From Roseateles toxinivorans (GTDB taxonomy: Bacteria > Pseudomonadota > Gammaproteobacteria > Burkholderiales > Burkholderiaceae_C): 64,000 bases of DNA. The first letter of the stretch is position 1. Each line of letters opens with the position of its first letter. Shown here one piece after another: positions 54,402 to 62,642 of this stretch. The DNA lies in contig NZ_SNXS01000006.1 in assembly GCF_004362525.1 (NCBI RefSeq), positions 62,001 to 126,000 of the forward strand. The letters are read 5' to 3'. The notes beneath the pieces are model-generated. The model was not told the DNA's origin and searched no databases. It saw only the letters and a program-made list of their open reading frames with translations. Position numbers and translations under genes: made by a program.

Positions 54402-56333
54402 TCAAGGAACAATATCCACCGAGAAGCGGGCCGCACCATAGGCGTCGCAATCGGGCGTGGCGCAGCTCTTCAGTCCGCCCAGCAGCAGCGGCGTGCTGCG
54501 TGTCCAGCTGGCGGCCAGGGCCTGGCCCTGTTCCTGAGTGGGCAGCTTCAGGAAGATGTAGTCGCGCTCCTTGCTGAGCTCGCTGTAGTCGCGCGGCTGG
54601 GCGCTGACGATGATCAGGAAGTGCTCGGCCCCGGCGGGCTCCACGGTGTCGAGCTTCCAGCTCGCCTTGGGCAGCAGCAGGGTCTCGCCGGCCTTGATGC
54701 GGTTATCGCTGGCCTGGGCATTCGGGAACAGCAGCGCCGCGGCGCCGTCGGGGCCCAGCACCAGCACCTGGACAAAGCCGTCACGCGCCGATTTGACGGT
54801 GAAGCCCAGCGAGTCCTTGCCGATGCGCAGCTGCGGCTTGGTGGCGGCCGCCTCGACACCGAAGCCGGGCGTCTGGGCGCTCATGACCTTGGCGAACTCG
54901 TCGCGGATGTCAAAGCGTGCCGGTGCCGGCGGCGTCACCGGTGCCGGCGCGGCGGCCACGGGCGCCGGGGCCGCCTGCGTCACCACCGGCGGTGTGGCCG
55001 CCTTGCGCGGTGCCAGCGCGAAATAGGTGCCAGCACCGGCCGCCGCCAGGGCCAGCACGCCCAGGCCCATCCACAGGCTCTTGCTGCTGCTCTTGGCGCC
55101 GCCGGACGGGCCGACATACTGCGTCGTGTCCTGGCTGGGCATCTGCGTGCGCGCGGCCTTGGGGACTGGCGGGGGCGGTGCGGCAATGCCGGCGGGTCGG
55201 GTGTTGACCGTCGGTGGCTCTACGGTCACCGTGCCCAGGCCCAGGTCGGCGCGCAGTGCGGCAATCGTCTGGGTGCGCTCCTCGGGGCGCACGCGCAGGG
55301 CCTTGTCCATGGCCTGCAGGAACTGCCGGCTGTAGCGGCCTTCCGCGGCCTCTTCCAGCGGCACATAGCTGTCGCTCATCAGGCGGCCGACCGAGGTCGG
55401 CGGGGTGCGGCCCAGGATGGCGAAGTGCACCGAGGCAGCCAGTGCGTAGACATCGGTCCATGCCCCCTGCTTCATGTTCGGCGCCTCGGCGTACTGCTCG
55501 ACCGGCGCATAGCCGGGCTTCAAGATCACCGTCAGCGCCTGCGTCATGTCACCGATGACGCGGCGCGCGGCGCCGAAGTCCAGCAGCAGCGGCTTGCCGG
55601 TGCTGTTCAGCAGTATCACGTTGTCGGGGGCAATGTCGCGGTGGAAGCAGCTCTCGGCATGTATCACCGCCAGCGCTTCGGTCAGCGGCGCCAGCAGGGT
55701 CATCAGCCATGCCTCGTCGGGCGGGGCGCCGAGCTCGCGCAGCTTGTCTTTCAGCGTGATGCCCTCGTAGAAGGGCATCACCATATAGGCCGTGCCATTG
55801 GCCTCCCAGAAGCGGTAGACCTTGACCAGGGACGGGTGGTCGAACGAGGCCAGCAGCTTGGCCTCGTTGACGAAGCTCTTGCGCCCCGCCTCGAAGGTGT
55901 CGCGGTGGCGTTGCGATTTGACCTGCACCTGGGTGTCGCCGGTTCGCGCGGCCAGCGCCGCCGGCATGTACTCCTTCAGCGCCACGCGGCGCTCCAGCGA
56001 GTGGTCCCAGGCCAGATAGACGATGCCGAAGCCCCCCTCGCCGAGCACACTGGTCAGTTCGAACTCGCCCAGATAGGTGCCCACCGGCAGTGCGTTGCCG
56101 CTGTCGCCGGCGCTCGAATGTGCGCTGGCCGCACCGGGCCCAGGGGCTGCGCGGCCCGCGACCTGGGTGGAGGCGAACTCGGTCGGTGCAATCTTGGTCT
56201 TGGCGAATTCGGTGGCGGCAAAGCCGCCGTCGGCACCGGCGCCAGGCGCTGGTGCCTCGGGATGGGCCTCGGGCGCATTGGCGCTGATGGGGCGAATGAC
56301 GGTGCGGTCGTCGTCAGGCGTCGGGCTGCTCAT
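54402..56333 (-). CDS. Membrane-anchored Ser/Thr protein kinase with DUF4384 domain
   Basis: A 643-residue PknB-type kinase. Kinase domain about 90-365: P-loop GEGGFGIVY (98-106), Lys120 (VALKEYM), HRDIAPDN (231-238) and DFG (252-254). The usual Lys of HRDxKPxN is replaced by Ala, as in many proteobacterial kinases of this type; Asp and Asn are kept. A transmembrane helix (about 419-441) and an Ala/Pro linker lead to a DUF4384-type periplasmic domain. The N-terminal 60 residues hold possible phospho-Thr sites: DDDRTVIRP and two TEFA.T repeats. I preferred ATG 56333 (MSSPTPDDD). Kinases with DUF4384 tails occur in type VI secretion loci. It heads the minus-strand group. Confidence 0.88.
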   Translation of the reverse strand: MSSPTPDDDRTVIRPISANAPEAHPEAPAPGAGADGGFAATEFAKTKIAPTEFASTQVAGRAAPGPGAASAHSSAGDSGNALPVGTYLGEFELTSVLGEGGFGIVYLAWDHSLERRVALKEYMPAALAARTGDTQVQVKSQRHRDTFEAGRKSFVNEAKLLASFDHPSLVKVYRFWEANGTAYMVMPFYEGITLKDKLRELGAPPDEAWLMTLLAPLTEALAVIHAESCFHRDIAPDNVILLNSTGKPLLLDFGAARRVIGDMTQALTVILKPGYAPVEQYAEAPNMKQGAWTDVYALAASVHFAILGRTPPTSVGRLMSDSYVPLEEAAEGRYSRQFLQAMDKALRVRPEERTQTIAALRADLGLGTVTVEPPTVNTRPAGIAAPPPPVPKAARTQMPSQDTTQYVGPSGGAKSSSKSLWMGLGVLALAAAGAGTYFALAPRKAATPPVVTQAAPAPVAAAPAPVTPPAPARFDIRDEFAKVMSAQTPGFGVEAAATKPQLRIGKDSLGFTVKSARDGFVQVLVLGPDGAAALLFPNAQASDNRIKAGETLLLPKASWKLDTVEPAGAEHFLIIVSAQPRDYSELSKERDYIFLKLPTQEQGQALAASWTRSTPLLLGGLKSCATPDCDAYGAARFSVDIVP

Positions 56334-56500
56334 GGCGTGCATTGTGGCGCGGTTTTGCGGCAGTTTCACAGGGTCAAACCCGTTGCCGAATGGTTCTCCG
56401 GTATCAGATGCGCCGCCTGCCGTAAATCCGTAGTCACGGATTCACCATGTCTGGCCATAATCGCTGCGCCAGGCTGATGTCAGCTCTGCGGGAGGATGCA

Positions 56501-57469
56501 ATGCGCGAGTTTCTGAGCCGGATGGGTGCGACGCTGCTGCTTGTCCTGATGGCTGTGGGTGCACAGGCCCAGCCACAGCAGGTCGTGGTCGGCAGCTATG
56601 TCAACAAGATCCAGGACTTGAACTTCAAGGAGAACAAGTACGCGCTGGACTTCTATCTGTGGTTCCGCTGGAAGGCCGAAGGGCCGCTGGCCGACTACAA
56701 GCCGCTGGACAGCTTCGAGATCATCAACGGCAAGATCGAGAACAAGAGCAGCGTCGACGAGAAGAAGATCGGCGACATGAACTACGCCGCCGTGCGCGTC
56801 TCGGCAACGATGGCGGAAAACTGGCAGCTCGCACAGTACCCCTTCGATGCGCACAGCATGAAGGTCAATATCGAGGACAGCCGTTTCACCAGCAAGGACA
56901 TGGTGTTCGTCGCCGACAAGACCAACTCGCGGCTCGGCGACGAGATCGACATGGCGGGCTGGAATGCCTCCAACTTCGCCGCCGAGATCAAGGCCAAGGT
57001 CTATCGCACCAATTACGGCGATATCTCGCTGCCCAGTGATGCGCGCTCGGAGTATTCGCGCTTCACCTTCGCCATGGACATCAACCGCGGCGGCTATGGC
57101 TCGGCGCTGAAGCTGCTGAGCACCGTGCTGCTGGCCACGGCGGTGGCCTTCGTTGCCTTCATGGTCAAGCCCTCAGATCTGGATGCCCGCTTCGGCATGG
57201 GCGTGGGCGCGCTGTTTGCGGTGGCGGCCAGCGCCTTCATCGCCGCTTCCTCGGTGCCCGACTCGGGTGTGATGACTGTGGCCGATATGGTGCACATGAT
57301 CGCGCTGGCCTTCATCTTCGCCTCGCTGCTGGTCTCGGCGGTGTGCCTGAAGCTGGAGGTCACCGGCCGGGAGGAACTGGCCTTCCGCATCGACCACTAC
57401 TGCGTGGTGCTGTTCCCGGTGGCGTTCTACGGTTGGGCCGCGTATGTGGTGTGGGGGGCCCTGCGCTGA
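56501..57469 (+). CDS. Pentameric ligand-gated ion channel homologue
   Basis: A 322-residue membrane protein resembling prokaryotic Cys-loop-family channels. A signal peptide (1-23) precedes a beta-rich extracellular domain (about 25-195), with [12 protein letters not shown] at 47-58 and the family hallmark YPFD at 113-116 followed by KVNIEDS. The bracketing Cys residues of animal receptors are absent, as in other bacterial members. Four transmembrane segments lie at about 201-222, 231-251, 262-284 and 299-320. M1 lacks the usual proline and M2 is short of polar pore residues, so conduction is uncertain. GGAGG lies 5 bases before the ATG. It is divergent from the first kinase and convergent with the second. 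Confidence 0.8.
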   Translation: MREFLSRMGATLLLVLMAVGAQAQPQQVVVGSYVNKIQDLNFKENKYALDFYLWFRWKAEGPLADYKPLDSFEIINGKIENKSSVDEKKIGDMNYAAVRVSATMAENWQLAQYPFDAHSMKVNIEDSRFTSKDMVFVADKTNSRLGDEIDMAGWNASNFAAEIKAKVYRTNYGDISLPSDARSEYSRFTFAMDINRGGYGSALKLLSTVLLATAVAFVAFMVKPSDLDARFGMGVGALFAVAASAFIAASSVPDSGVMTVADMVHMIALAFIFASLLVSAVCLKLEVTGREELAFRIDHYCVVLFPVAFYGWAAYVVWGALR

Positions 57470-57482
57470 GGTCGGGGCCGGC

Positions 57483-57533
57483 CCCGGATTGCATCCGGGC
57501 TACAAGTCTCCCGTAGCCCGGATGCAATCCGGG
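57483..57533. repeat. Perfect 21-base-pair hairpin between convergent genes
   Basis: The arms 57483-57503 and 57513-57533 are exact reverse complements, with a 9-base loop. The arm core is GGATTGCATCCGGGCTAC, a sequence style seen in widespread REP-type intergenic palindromes. It ends one base before the stop codon of the second kinase and could stop transcription from both sides. Confidence 0.85.
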
Positions 57534-57534
57534 A

Positions 57535-59016
57535 CTACATCGCCCGCAAATCGTTCAGCAGCTTGGCCGGATCGACCTCGCTGGCGGCCTCCAGCAGCAG
57601 CTGATACAGCTGCGCCTTGCTCGTCGCCTTGTCGGCAGCCCGCTTGACGACGATCTTGGCGATCGGCCCCAGGTGACGGGTCAACACCGTCACCGCATGG
57701 GCCTTGATGGCCTCGGTCACCGGTTCCGCTGCCGCGGCACTTGAACCGGAGCCCGAGCCAGTCCCCGCCGCAGGGCGCGCGCCACTGGCCGCTGTGCCCC
57801 CGGCGATGGCCTGGGTGCCACTGCGCGGTGCGGCCTGCGAGCCGGCCAGCGCCTCGCTGATGAAGCGCTGACGCTGGGTCTCTTGGCCGATGTGCTGCGA
57901 CAGCTCCATCGCCAGGCCCACCACCTCCTGATTCTTGTGCGCCGCCTGGCGCACCATCAGCTTGGCCATAGGCCCGACATGGGGGGCCAGCAGCCGCTCG
58001 ATGCGGCTCAGGGCCTCCGCCTCCCAGCCGGTGGGCAGCATGGCGGTGGACATCGAGGTGGGCGCAAATGTCGTCGGCCGGGCGCCCGAGGGGCTTGCCG
58101 GCGGAGGCGCTTCGGCGGCCTCGACGGTGCGCGCCCAGTGTGATGGCGGCACGATCACTGTGGCGTCATTGGCGCCACCCGGATCGGCCGCCTGGACGGC
58201 CGAGGCCAGCAGCGCCTGACGAAAGGCCTGGGCGCTCTGGAAGCGGTTCTCGGCCTTCTTGGCCAATGCCCGATTGATCACCCCGTCATAGGCCCCGGAC
58301 AGCGGCGTGGGGCTGACCTGGCTGGGCGGCTTCGGGTGCTCGTTCATGATCTTGTACATCACCGTCTCGGCCGCGCCGGTGAAGGGTTGCACACCGGTCA
58401 GCAGGCGGTAGAGCACGACGCCGGCGGCGAACAGGTCGGCGCGGTGGTCTATGCCCTCGCCGATGTATTGCTCGGGGGCCATGAAGCCGGGTGTGCCAAT
58501 CATCGAGGCGACCTGGGTCAGGCCCTGGTGTTCGATGCGGGCGATGCCGAAGTCGGTCAACTTGACCTGGCCGCTGGCCGTCAGCAGCAGATTGGCGGGC
58601 TTGATGTCGCGGTGCCAGACGCCGGCCTTGTGCGCGCACTCGAGTGCGTCGAGCACCTGCTCCATGATGCGGCGCGCCTGGCCCTCGGGCAGCTGCGGCG
58701 TGGCGGCCAATATCTGGTCGAGGTTCTTGCCCTCGACGAACTCCATCGCGATGTAGGCGGTGTTCTCGTCCTCGCCGAACTCATAGATGGCGACGATGCC
58801 CGGATGCTGCAGCCGGCCCACCGCCTGGGCCTCGTTGCGAAAGCGTGCGGCGATCGAGGCATGGGCGTCGTCATCCCCCAGCAGCTCGCGGTGTATGGTC
58901 TTGATCGCCACCGGCCGGTGGATGTGCGGATCGAAGCCCTTGTAGACGACCCCCATCGCGCCCTGACCGAGCACGGCGGAGATGGCGTACTTGCCGATGC
59001 GCTCGGGAACTTTCAT
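57535..59016 (-). CDS. Ser/Thr protein kinase with duplicated C-terminal domain
   Basis: A 493-residue PknB-type kinase with full catalytic motifs: GQGAMGVVY (17-25), Lys39, HRDIKPAN (135-142), DFG (155-157) and the activation segment up to FMAPEQ. There is no transmembrane segment. The tail has two related helical modules (about 335-385 and 435-490) sharing [RP]H[VL]GP[MI]AK[LI][MV]V[RK][QR]A, separated by a Gly/Ala/Ser-rich linker. The same module pair occurs in other proteobacterial kinases and probably mediates protein contacts. I chose ATG 59016 over GTG 59022. It is the last gene of the tagF operon, 10 bases after the heme-binding gene. Confidence 0.9.
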   Translation of the reverse strand: MKVPERIGKYAISAVLGQGAMGVVYKGFDPHIHRPVAIKTIHRELLGDDDAHASIAARFRNEAQAVGRLQHPGIVAIYEFGEDENTAYIAMEFVEGKNLDQILAATPQLPEGQARRIMEQVLDALECAHKAGVWHRDIKPANLLLTASGQVKLTDFGIARIEHQGLTQVASMIGTPGFMAPEQYIGEGIDHRADLFAAGVVLYRLLTGVQPFTGAAETVMYKIMNEHPKPPSQVSPTPLSGAYDGVINRALAKKAENRFQSAQAFRQALLASAVQAADPGGANDATVIVPPSHWARTVEAAEAPPPASPSGARPTTFAPTSMSTAMLPTGWEAEALSRIERLLAPHVGPMAKLMVRQAAHKNQEVVGLAMELSQHIGQETQRQRFISEALAGSQAAPRSGTQAIAGGTAASGARPAAGTGSGSGSSAAAAEPVTEAIKAHAVTVLTRHLGPIAKIVVKRAADKATSKAQLYQLLLEAASEVDPAKLLNDLRAM

Positions 59017-59026
59017 CGCCACGTGC

Positions 59027-59896
59027 TCAACCCTCCAGCATCTTCATCGCATGGGCCAGGCTCTTGCGCATGCGGCCGAAGGACTCGGCCAGCACGCCAA
59101 TCTCGTCCTTGGACTTGACCACGAACTCGGGTGCCTCCTCGCCGAGGCTGACCTTGTCGGCCAGTGCCGACAGCTGGCTGACCGGCTGGATGACCAGCTT
59201 CCATAGCATGAAGTTCAATGTGGCGCCGACCAGCAGGAACACCGCCGACAGCACACCAATGACCACCATCAGCGCCTGGTCGGCGCGTTGCAGCGGCACC
59301 GTCATCGGCACCGAGACGACCTGCACCCCCAGCGTTTCATTGAGCTTCCAGCCGAAGCCGTTGGACGGGCCGTAGCGGTCCACCAGCGTCTGCGGCGCCG
59401 CGTCGGGCGTGCTGTGGCAGGCCAGGCAGGCGGGGTTGCTGATGCGGATCGGGCGGGCGATGTAGAGCGAGGCGCCGGACGGCGTGTCGCGCTGGCCGAC
59501 GAACTCCTTCATCTCGGGGTTGCTGCCGAACTGCTTGATCACGTCCTCTTCCCAGGCCACGGCGCGGTCGCGCGGGTTGGTCGGGTTCAGCATCGCCGAT
59601 TTGAAGCTGTAGTCGGGGTAGGACTTCTGCAGCCCGATCAGCACCTCGGCCGAGGAATAGGCCGGCACCGACTGGGGCAGGAAGGTGTACTTCATCTGCG
59701 TTTCCAGCAGCGGCTTGATCTGGGTTGCGGTGTAGGCGCTGACCACATTGGCCTTTTCCATCAGCAGCCGGGCGCGGTCGGTGACCTCGTCCTGGGCGGC
59801 GCGCTGCAGCAGGCCGCGGGCGACGATGCTGGACACCGTCAGCCCGAGCAGGAAGACGAGCAGAAAGATCAGGTTGAATTTGACGAGCAGTTTCAT
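59027..59896 (-). CDS. Membrane heme-binding sensor-like protein (DUF3365/Tll0287-type) with HAMP
   Basis: A 289-residue protein: transmembrane helix 6-29, periplasmic domain 30-205, second helix 208-232, and a HAMP-like linker 233-285 ending without any output domain. The periplasmic part matches the DUF3365/Tll0287-like fold and has CLACH at 157-161, a c-type heme attachment site that implies covalent heme. HAMP segments pass conformational signals to a partner; here the obvious candidate is the kinase encoded immediately downstream. The upstream neighbour is the FecR-domain gene, 15 bases away. Redox or gas sensing is inference. Confidence 0.82.
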   Translation of the reverse strand: MKLLVKFNLIFLLVFLLGLTVSSIVARGLLQRAAQDEVTDRARLLMEKANVVSAYTATQIKPLLETQMKYTFLPQSVPAYSSAEVLIGLQKSYPDYSFKSAMLNPTNPRDRAVAWEEDVIKQFGSNPEMKEFVGQRDTPSGASLYIARPIRISNPACLACHSTPDAAPQTLVDRYGPSNGFGWKLNETLGVQVVSVPMTVPLQRADQALMVVIGVLSAVFLLVGATLNFMLWKLVIQPVSQLSALADKVSLGEEAPEFVVKSKDEIGVLAESFGRMRKSLAHAMKMLEG

Positions 59897-59911
59897 GACA
59901 GAGACCTCTTA

Positions 59912-60769
59912 TCAGTATTTGGGTGTCGAGGCGGGCGGAGGCGGGAACAGCACGGGTTCCCACTCGGGGTGGGCTTTCAGATCGGCCGCTAGGCCTTTGC
60001 GGAACTCGGGATTGCGGGCCAGCGGCTTCCAGCGCGCCAGATTGGCGCGGCGCAGCGCCGGCTCGGCGTCTATCCAGGGCTGGGCGTCGGCATAGGCGAT
60101 GTCCGCCAGGCGCTTGGGCGCCACGTCCTTGCCCTTGAACTTGTCGGCGCGCGGCGGCAGGCTGTCCAGAAAGGCACGCGGCGCGGCCTGCACAAAGGCC
60201 GGCGTGGGCCGCGAAGCGGTCTCGGGCTTGGCACTGCCCAGCTGGCTGAGCAGCTCGCCGCTTTTCATCGTGACGGCGGCGCCGGCGGGTTTCAGCGGGC
60301 GCAGGCTCAGCTCGCCGGCCTCGGCAAACACCTGGGCGCCCTCGGCCTGGGCCGAGATCACCGCGTCGCGCGTCAGCCCGCTCAATTCGAACCAGGGGCT
60401 GGCCAGTGCGGCCGGCTTGCCCTTGGCGGCGCTGAGCTTGGCCCAGCCGCGCAACAGATAGGCCCTGGGGGTGCCCTTCAACGCCGGTGCCAGCTGGGCG
60501 CGCGTCTCGGGGCCCAGGGCCAGGCTGGCGCCATCGTCGAACTCGACGCGCAAGAATCGACCCTTGGCGCCCAGCTCGATGATGTCGTCGCTGCCCACGC
60601 GCACGCCCTCGGCCAGTGCCAGCCGCGCGTTGTCGCGCAGCAGCGTGGCCTCGCCTTCGAGCATGGTGACCACGCCCAGCGGTGCGGCACTGGCCGTGGC
60701 GACCAGGCTGCCGAGCAGCAGGGAGAGGGCGGCCAGTCGGGTGGCGGAAATCAGGGGCTTGGCGAACAT
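59912..60769 (-). CDS. FecR-domain periplasmic protein
   Basis: A 285-residue exported protein. The signal peptide ends near TASA|AP. A FecR-type domain (about 30-130) is recognised from GVVTMLEGEATLLRDNARLALAEG and the beta pattern GRFLRVEFDDGASLALGP. The rest is less conserved, with a C-terminal Pro-rich end. Classic FecR works with a FecI sigma factor; none is present here. Instead it lies between a contractile sheath gene and a heme-binding gene, so it is probably part of the envelope side of that system. ATG 60769 was chosen for the signal peptide. Confidence 0.82.
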   Translation of the reverse strand: MFAKPLISATRLAALSLLLGSLVATASAAPLGVVTMLEGEATLLRDNARLALAEGVRVGSDDIIELGAKGRFLRVEFDDGASLALGPETRAQLAPALKGTPRAYLLRGWAKLSAAKGKPAALASPWFELSGLTRDAVISAQAEGAQVFAEAGELSLRPLKPAGAAVTMKSGELLSQLGSAKPETASRPTPAFVQAAPRAFLDSLPPRADKFKGKDVAPKRLADIAYADAQPWIDAEPALRRANLARWKPLARNPEFRKGLAADLKAHPEWEPVLFPPPPASTPKY

Positions 60770-60839
60770 CCGGCGATTATGGCCGCGCCTTGCCCCTGTG
60801 CCAGCCCTGGCTGCGTGCAAAGCGCACGCCGAAGCCGTG

Positions 60840-62642
60840 TCACCCTAGGGACGCGAGCAGGGCCTCCAGGTCCGGATCCATCGCCGGCTCCTCACCGGCG
60901 GGGGCCGGCTCGGGCGGCGCCTCGGCGGCGGCCTCGTCGGCACCCAGGCTGGCGAGCAGGGCATCAAGCTCGGCGTCACCGCTGCCGCTGTCTTCCGCCG
61001 GGGCTGCCGCGGCGGCTGCCTCGGCCGCTGGCGCTTCATCGTCCTGGGCCAGGCGCTGCATTGGCGCACTGACGCTGACGGTGCCGCCGCTGCGCTGGGC
61101 CGGTGTCCAGTCCACCGCCACCTTGTCGTCGCCCTCGGGCTTGGAGCGCAGCGCGAAGCGGCTGTCGCTGGGCGCCTTGCGGCCTGCGGTGTTGGACGTG
61201 GCCAGGCCATCGCCATTGATGGCCTCGACGCCGGACAGCCGCACCAGCGCCTCGCCCTTGTGCGCCATCACGGCGCTGATGCCGTAGTCGCGCAGCAGGG
61301 TGGCGGCATTGGTGTTGACCAGGCGCTCGGTGCAGGGCAAGGCGACGCTGTCGCCGTCGGCATCGACGTAGTGGTGGAAGGGCAGGTCGTTGATCGTCAG
61401 CTGGCCGCCGCGCACGCCCAGCACGCACAGGGCCAGCAGGCCCGGATGGCCCCACAGCATGCCGCGCAGGCCGTCCTCGCGGGTGAATTCCTCCAGCGCG
61501 AAGCTGGAGATGGGGTCGCTGCGCTTGCCGTAGGGATGGCGCAGCAGGAAGCGCGGGCCCATCAGGCTCAGGTAGGAGGCGTCGGGCATGGCCTTCAGCG
61601 CCTTGAAGGCCTCCTGCACCAGGCGGTGAGGTGGTTCGCGGCGGTCGGTGAACGGTGCGGTGGCTATTGATGTGATCAGCGGCGCGCCGGCGTGCGCGGC
61701 CACCAGGGTGGCGCGGCCCAGCAGCTCGGCGTGCGTCGGGGTGGCGTCGAACTGGTAGCAGCCGCACAGATAGCTGTAGCCACCGTCGGCATCCTGGGAG
61801 GGCTGCTCGACCAGCAGCTTGTAAAGCCCGCTCTCCGACAGGTCCGAGCTGCTGCTCAGGTCGGCGGCGAACTCCTCGGCGCTGATGTCGATCAGGTGCA
61901 CCTGGAGCTGGTGGCTGGTCTCCAGTCGGCGCAGCAGAAAGTCCACGCCGCGCCACAGCGATTCGGCATTCTGGAAGTCGGGCTGGTGCAGCACGGCGCG
62001 CATGGTGTCGCCCAGCGCCCGATCCACGGTGGCGACCAGCGCGTCCTTGTTCGGGTTCGGCGCGGGCACGACGAAGGGGCCGACCAGGCTGCGCAGCAGC
62101 GCGTCGATCGAGTCGTCCGCCTTGGCATTGACCGAGGGGCGGCCGGTCAGGCGGGCGAAGTCGTCCAGGCTGGCGCCGCTGGACGGCGTCGCGCCGCGCG
62201 CCCGGGCACGGTTGCTGATGGTCGAGGCGCGCACGCCGGCATCCTCGCCCCAGCCCTGCACCTCGGCGGCCGCAGCGGCAAAGCTGGACGGCGTGTTCAG
62301 CCGCTTGCGCAGCGAGGCCAGGGCCGAGAAGATTTCCAGATTGCGGTACAGCTCGTCCGGGTGGAAGGACTCCAGCTCGCTGATCTCGACCTCCACCGGC
62401 GCGCCATCCGAGCCCAGCGGAAGGTTCAGCTTGAGCTTGAGCCGCGCCAGCGCGTCTTCCAGGGTGTCGAACTCGACCTTCAGCGGCTTGCGCTTGGCCA
62501 GCGCCGCGCCGGTGTCCAGGCGCCCGGACAGGGCCCCCGCGCTGAAGTCGCCAAGAATGGCGATGCGCACCGGGCGCTTGGCATTCCAGGCGGGCGGGTT
62601 GACGCTGATGCCGCCAAAGTCGGGGGTCCAGTCATTGCTCAT
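60840..62642 (-). CDS. Fused TssB-TssC-like contractile sheath protein
   Basis: A 600-residue protein in which TssB-like and TssC-like parts are joined. The N-terminal part (about 1-115) has PVRIAILGDFSAG and FHPDELYRNLEIFSALASLRKRL, as in TssB/VipA. A linker leads to a TssC/VipB-like part (about 190-490) with MRAVLHQPDFQNAESLWRGV and FLLRRLETSHQLQVHLIDIS. The tail is Ala/Pro/Glu-rich and carries two copies of a [DE]L[DE]ALLASLG motif, the second at the very C terminus. In type VI systems these subunits form the contractile tail sheath. It overlaps tagF by four bases. No other core type VI genes are in the window. Confidence 0.85.
   Translation of the reverse strand: MSNDWTPDFGGISVNPPAWNAKRPVRIAILGDFSAGALSGRLDTGAALAKRKPLKVEFDTLEDALARLKLKLNLPLGSDGAPVEVEISELESFHPDELYRNLEIFSALASLRKRLNTPSSFAAAAAEVQGWGEDAGVRASTISNRARARGATPSSGASLDDFARLTGRPSVNAKADDSIDALLRSLVGPFVVPAPNPNKDALVATVDRALGDTMRAVLHQPDFQNAESLWRGVDFLLRRLETSHQLQVHLIDISAEEFAADLSSSSDLSESGLYKLLVEQPSQDADGGYSYLCGCYQFDATPTHAELLGRATLVAAHAGAPLITSIATAPFTDRREPPHRLVQEAFKALKAMPDASYLSLMGPRFLLRHPYGKRSDPISSFALEEFTREDGLRGMLWGHPGLLALCVLGVRGGQLTINDLPFHHYVDADGDSVALPCTERLVNTNAATLLRDYGISAVMAHKGEALVRLSGVEAINGDGLATSNTAGRKAPSDSRFALRSKPEGDDKVAVDWTPAQRSGGTVSVSAPMQRLAQDDEAPAAEAAAAAAPAEDSGSGDAELDALLASLGADEAAAEAPPEPAPAGEEPAMDPDLEALLASLG

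Noticed and set aside
48135-56477. A 2,780-codon open frame on the plus strand
   Set aside because: It runs antisense through three coding genes and the gaps between them. Its composition (Leu, Gln, His, Arg, Gly, Val) is that of a mirror frame in GC-rich DNA, and no domain is visible.
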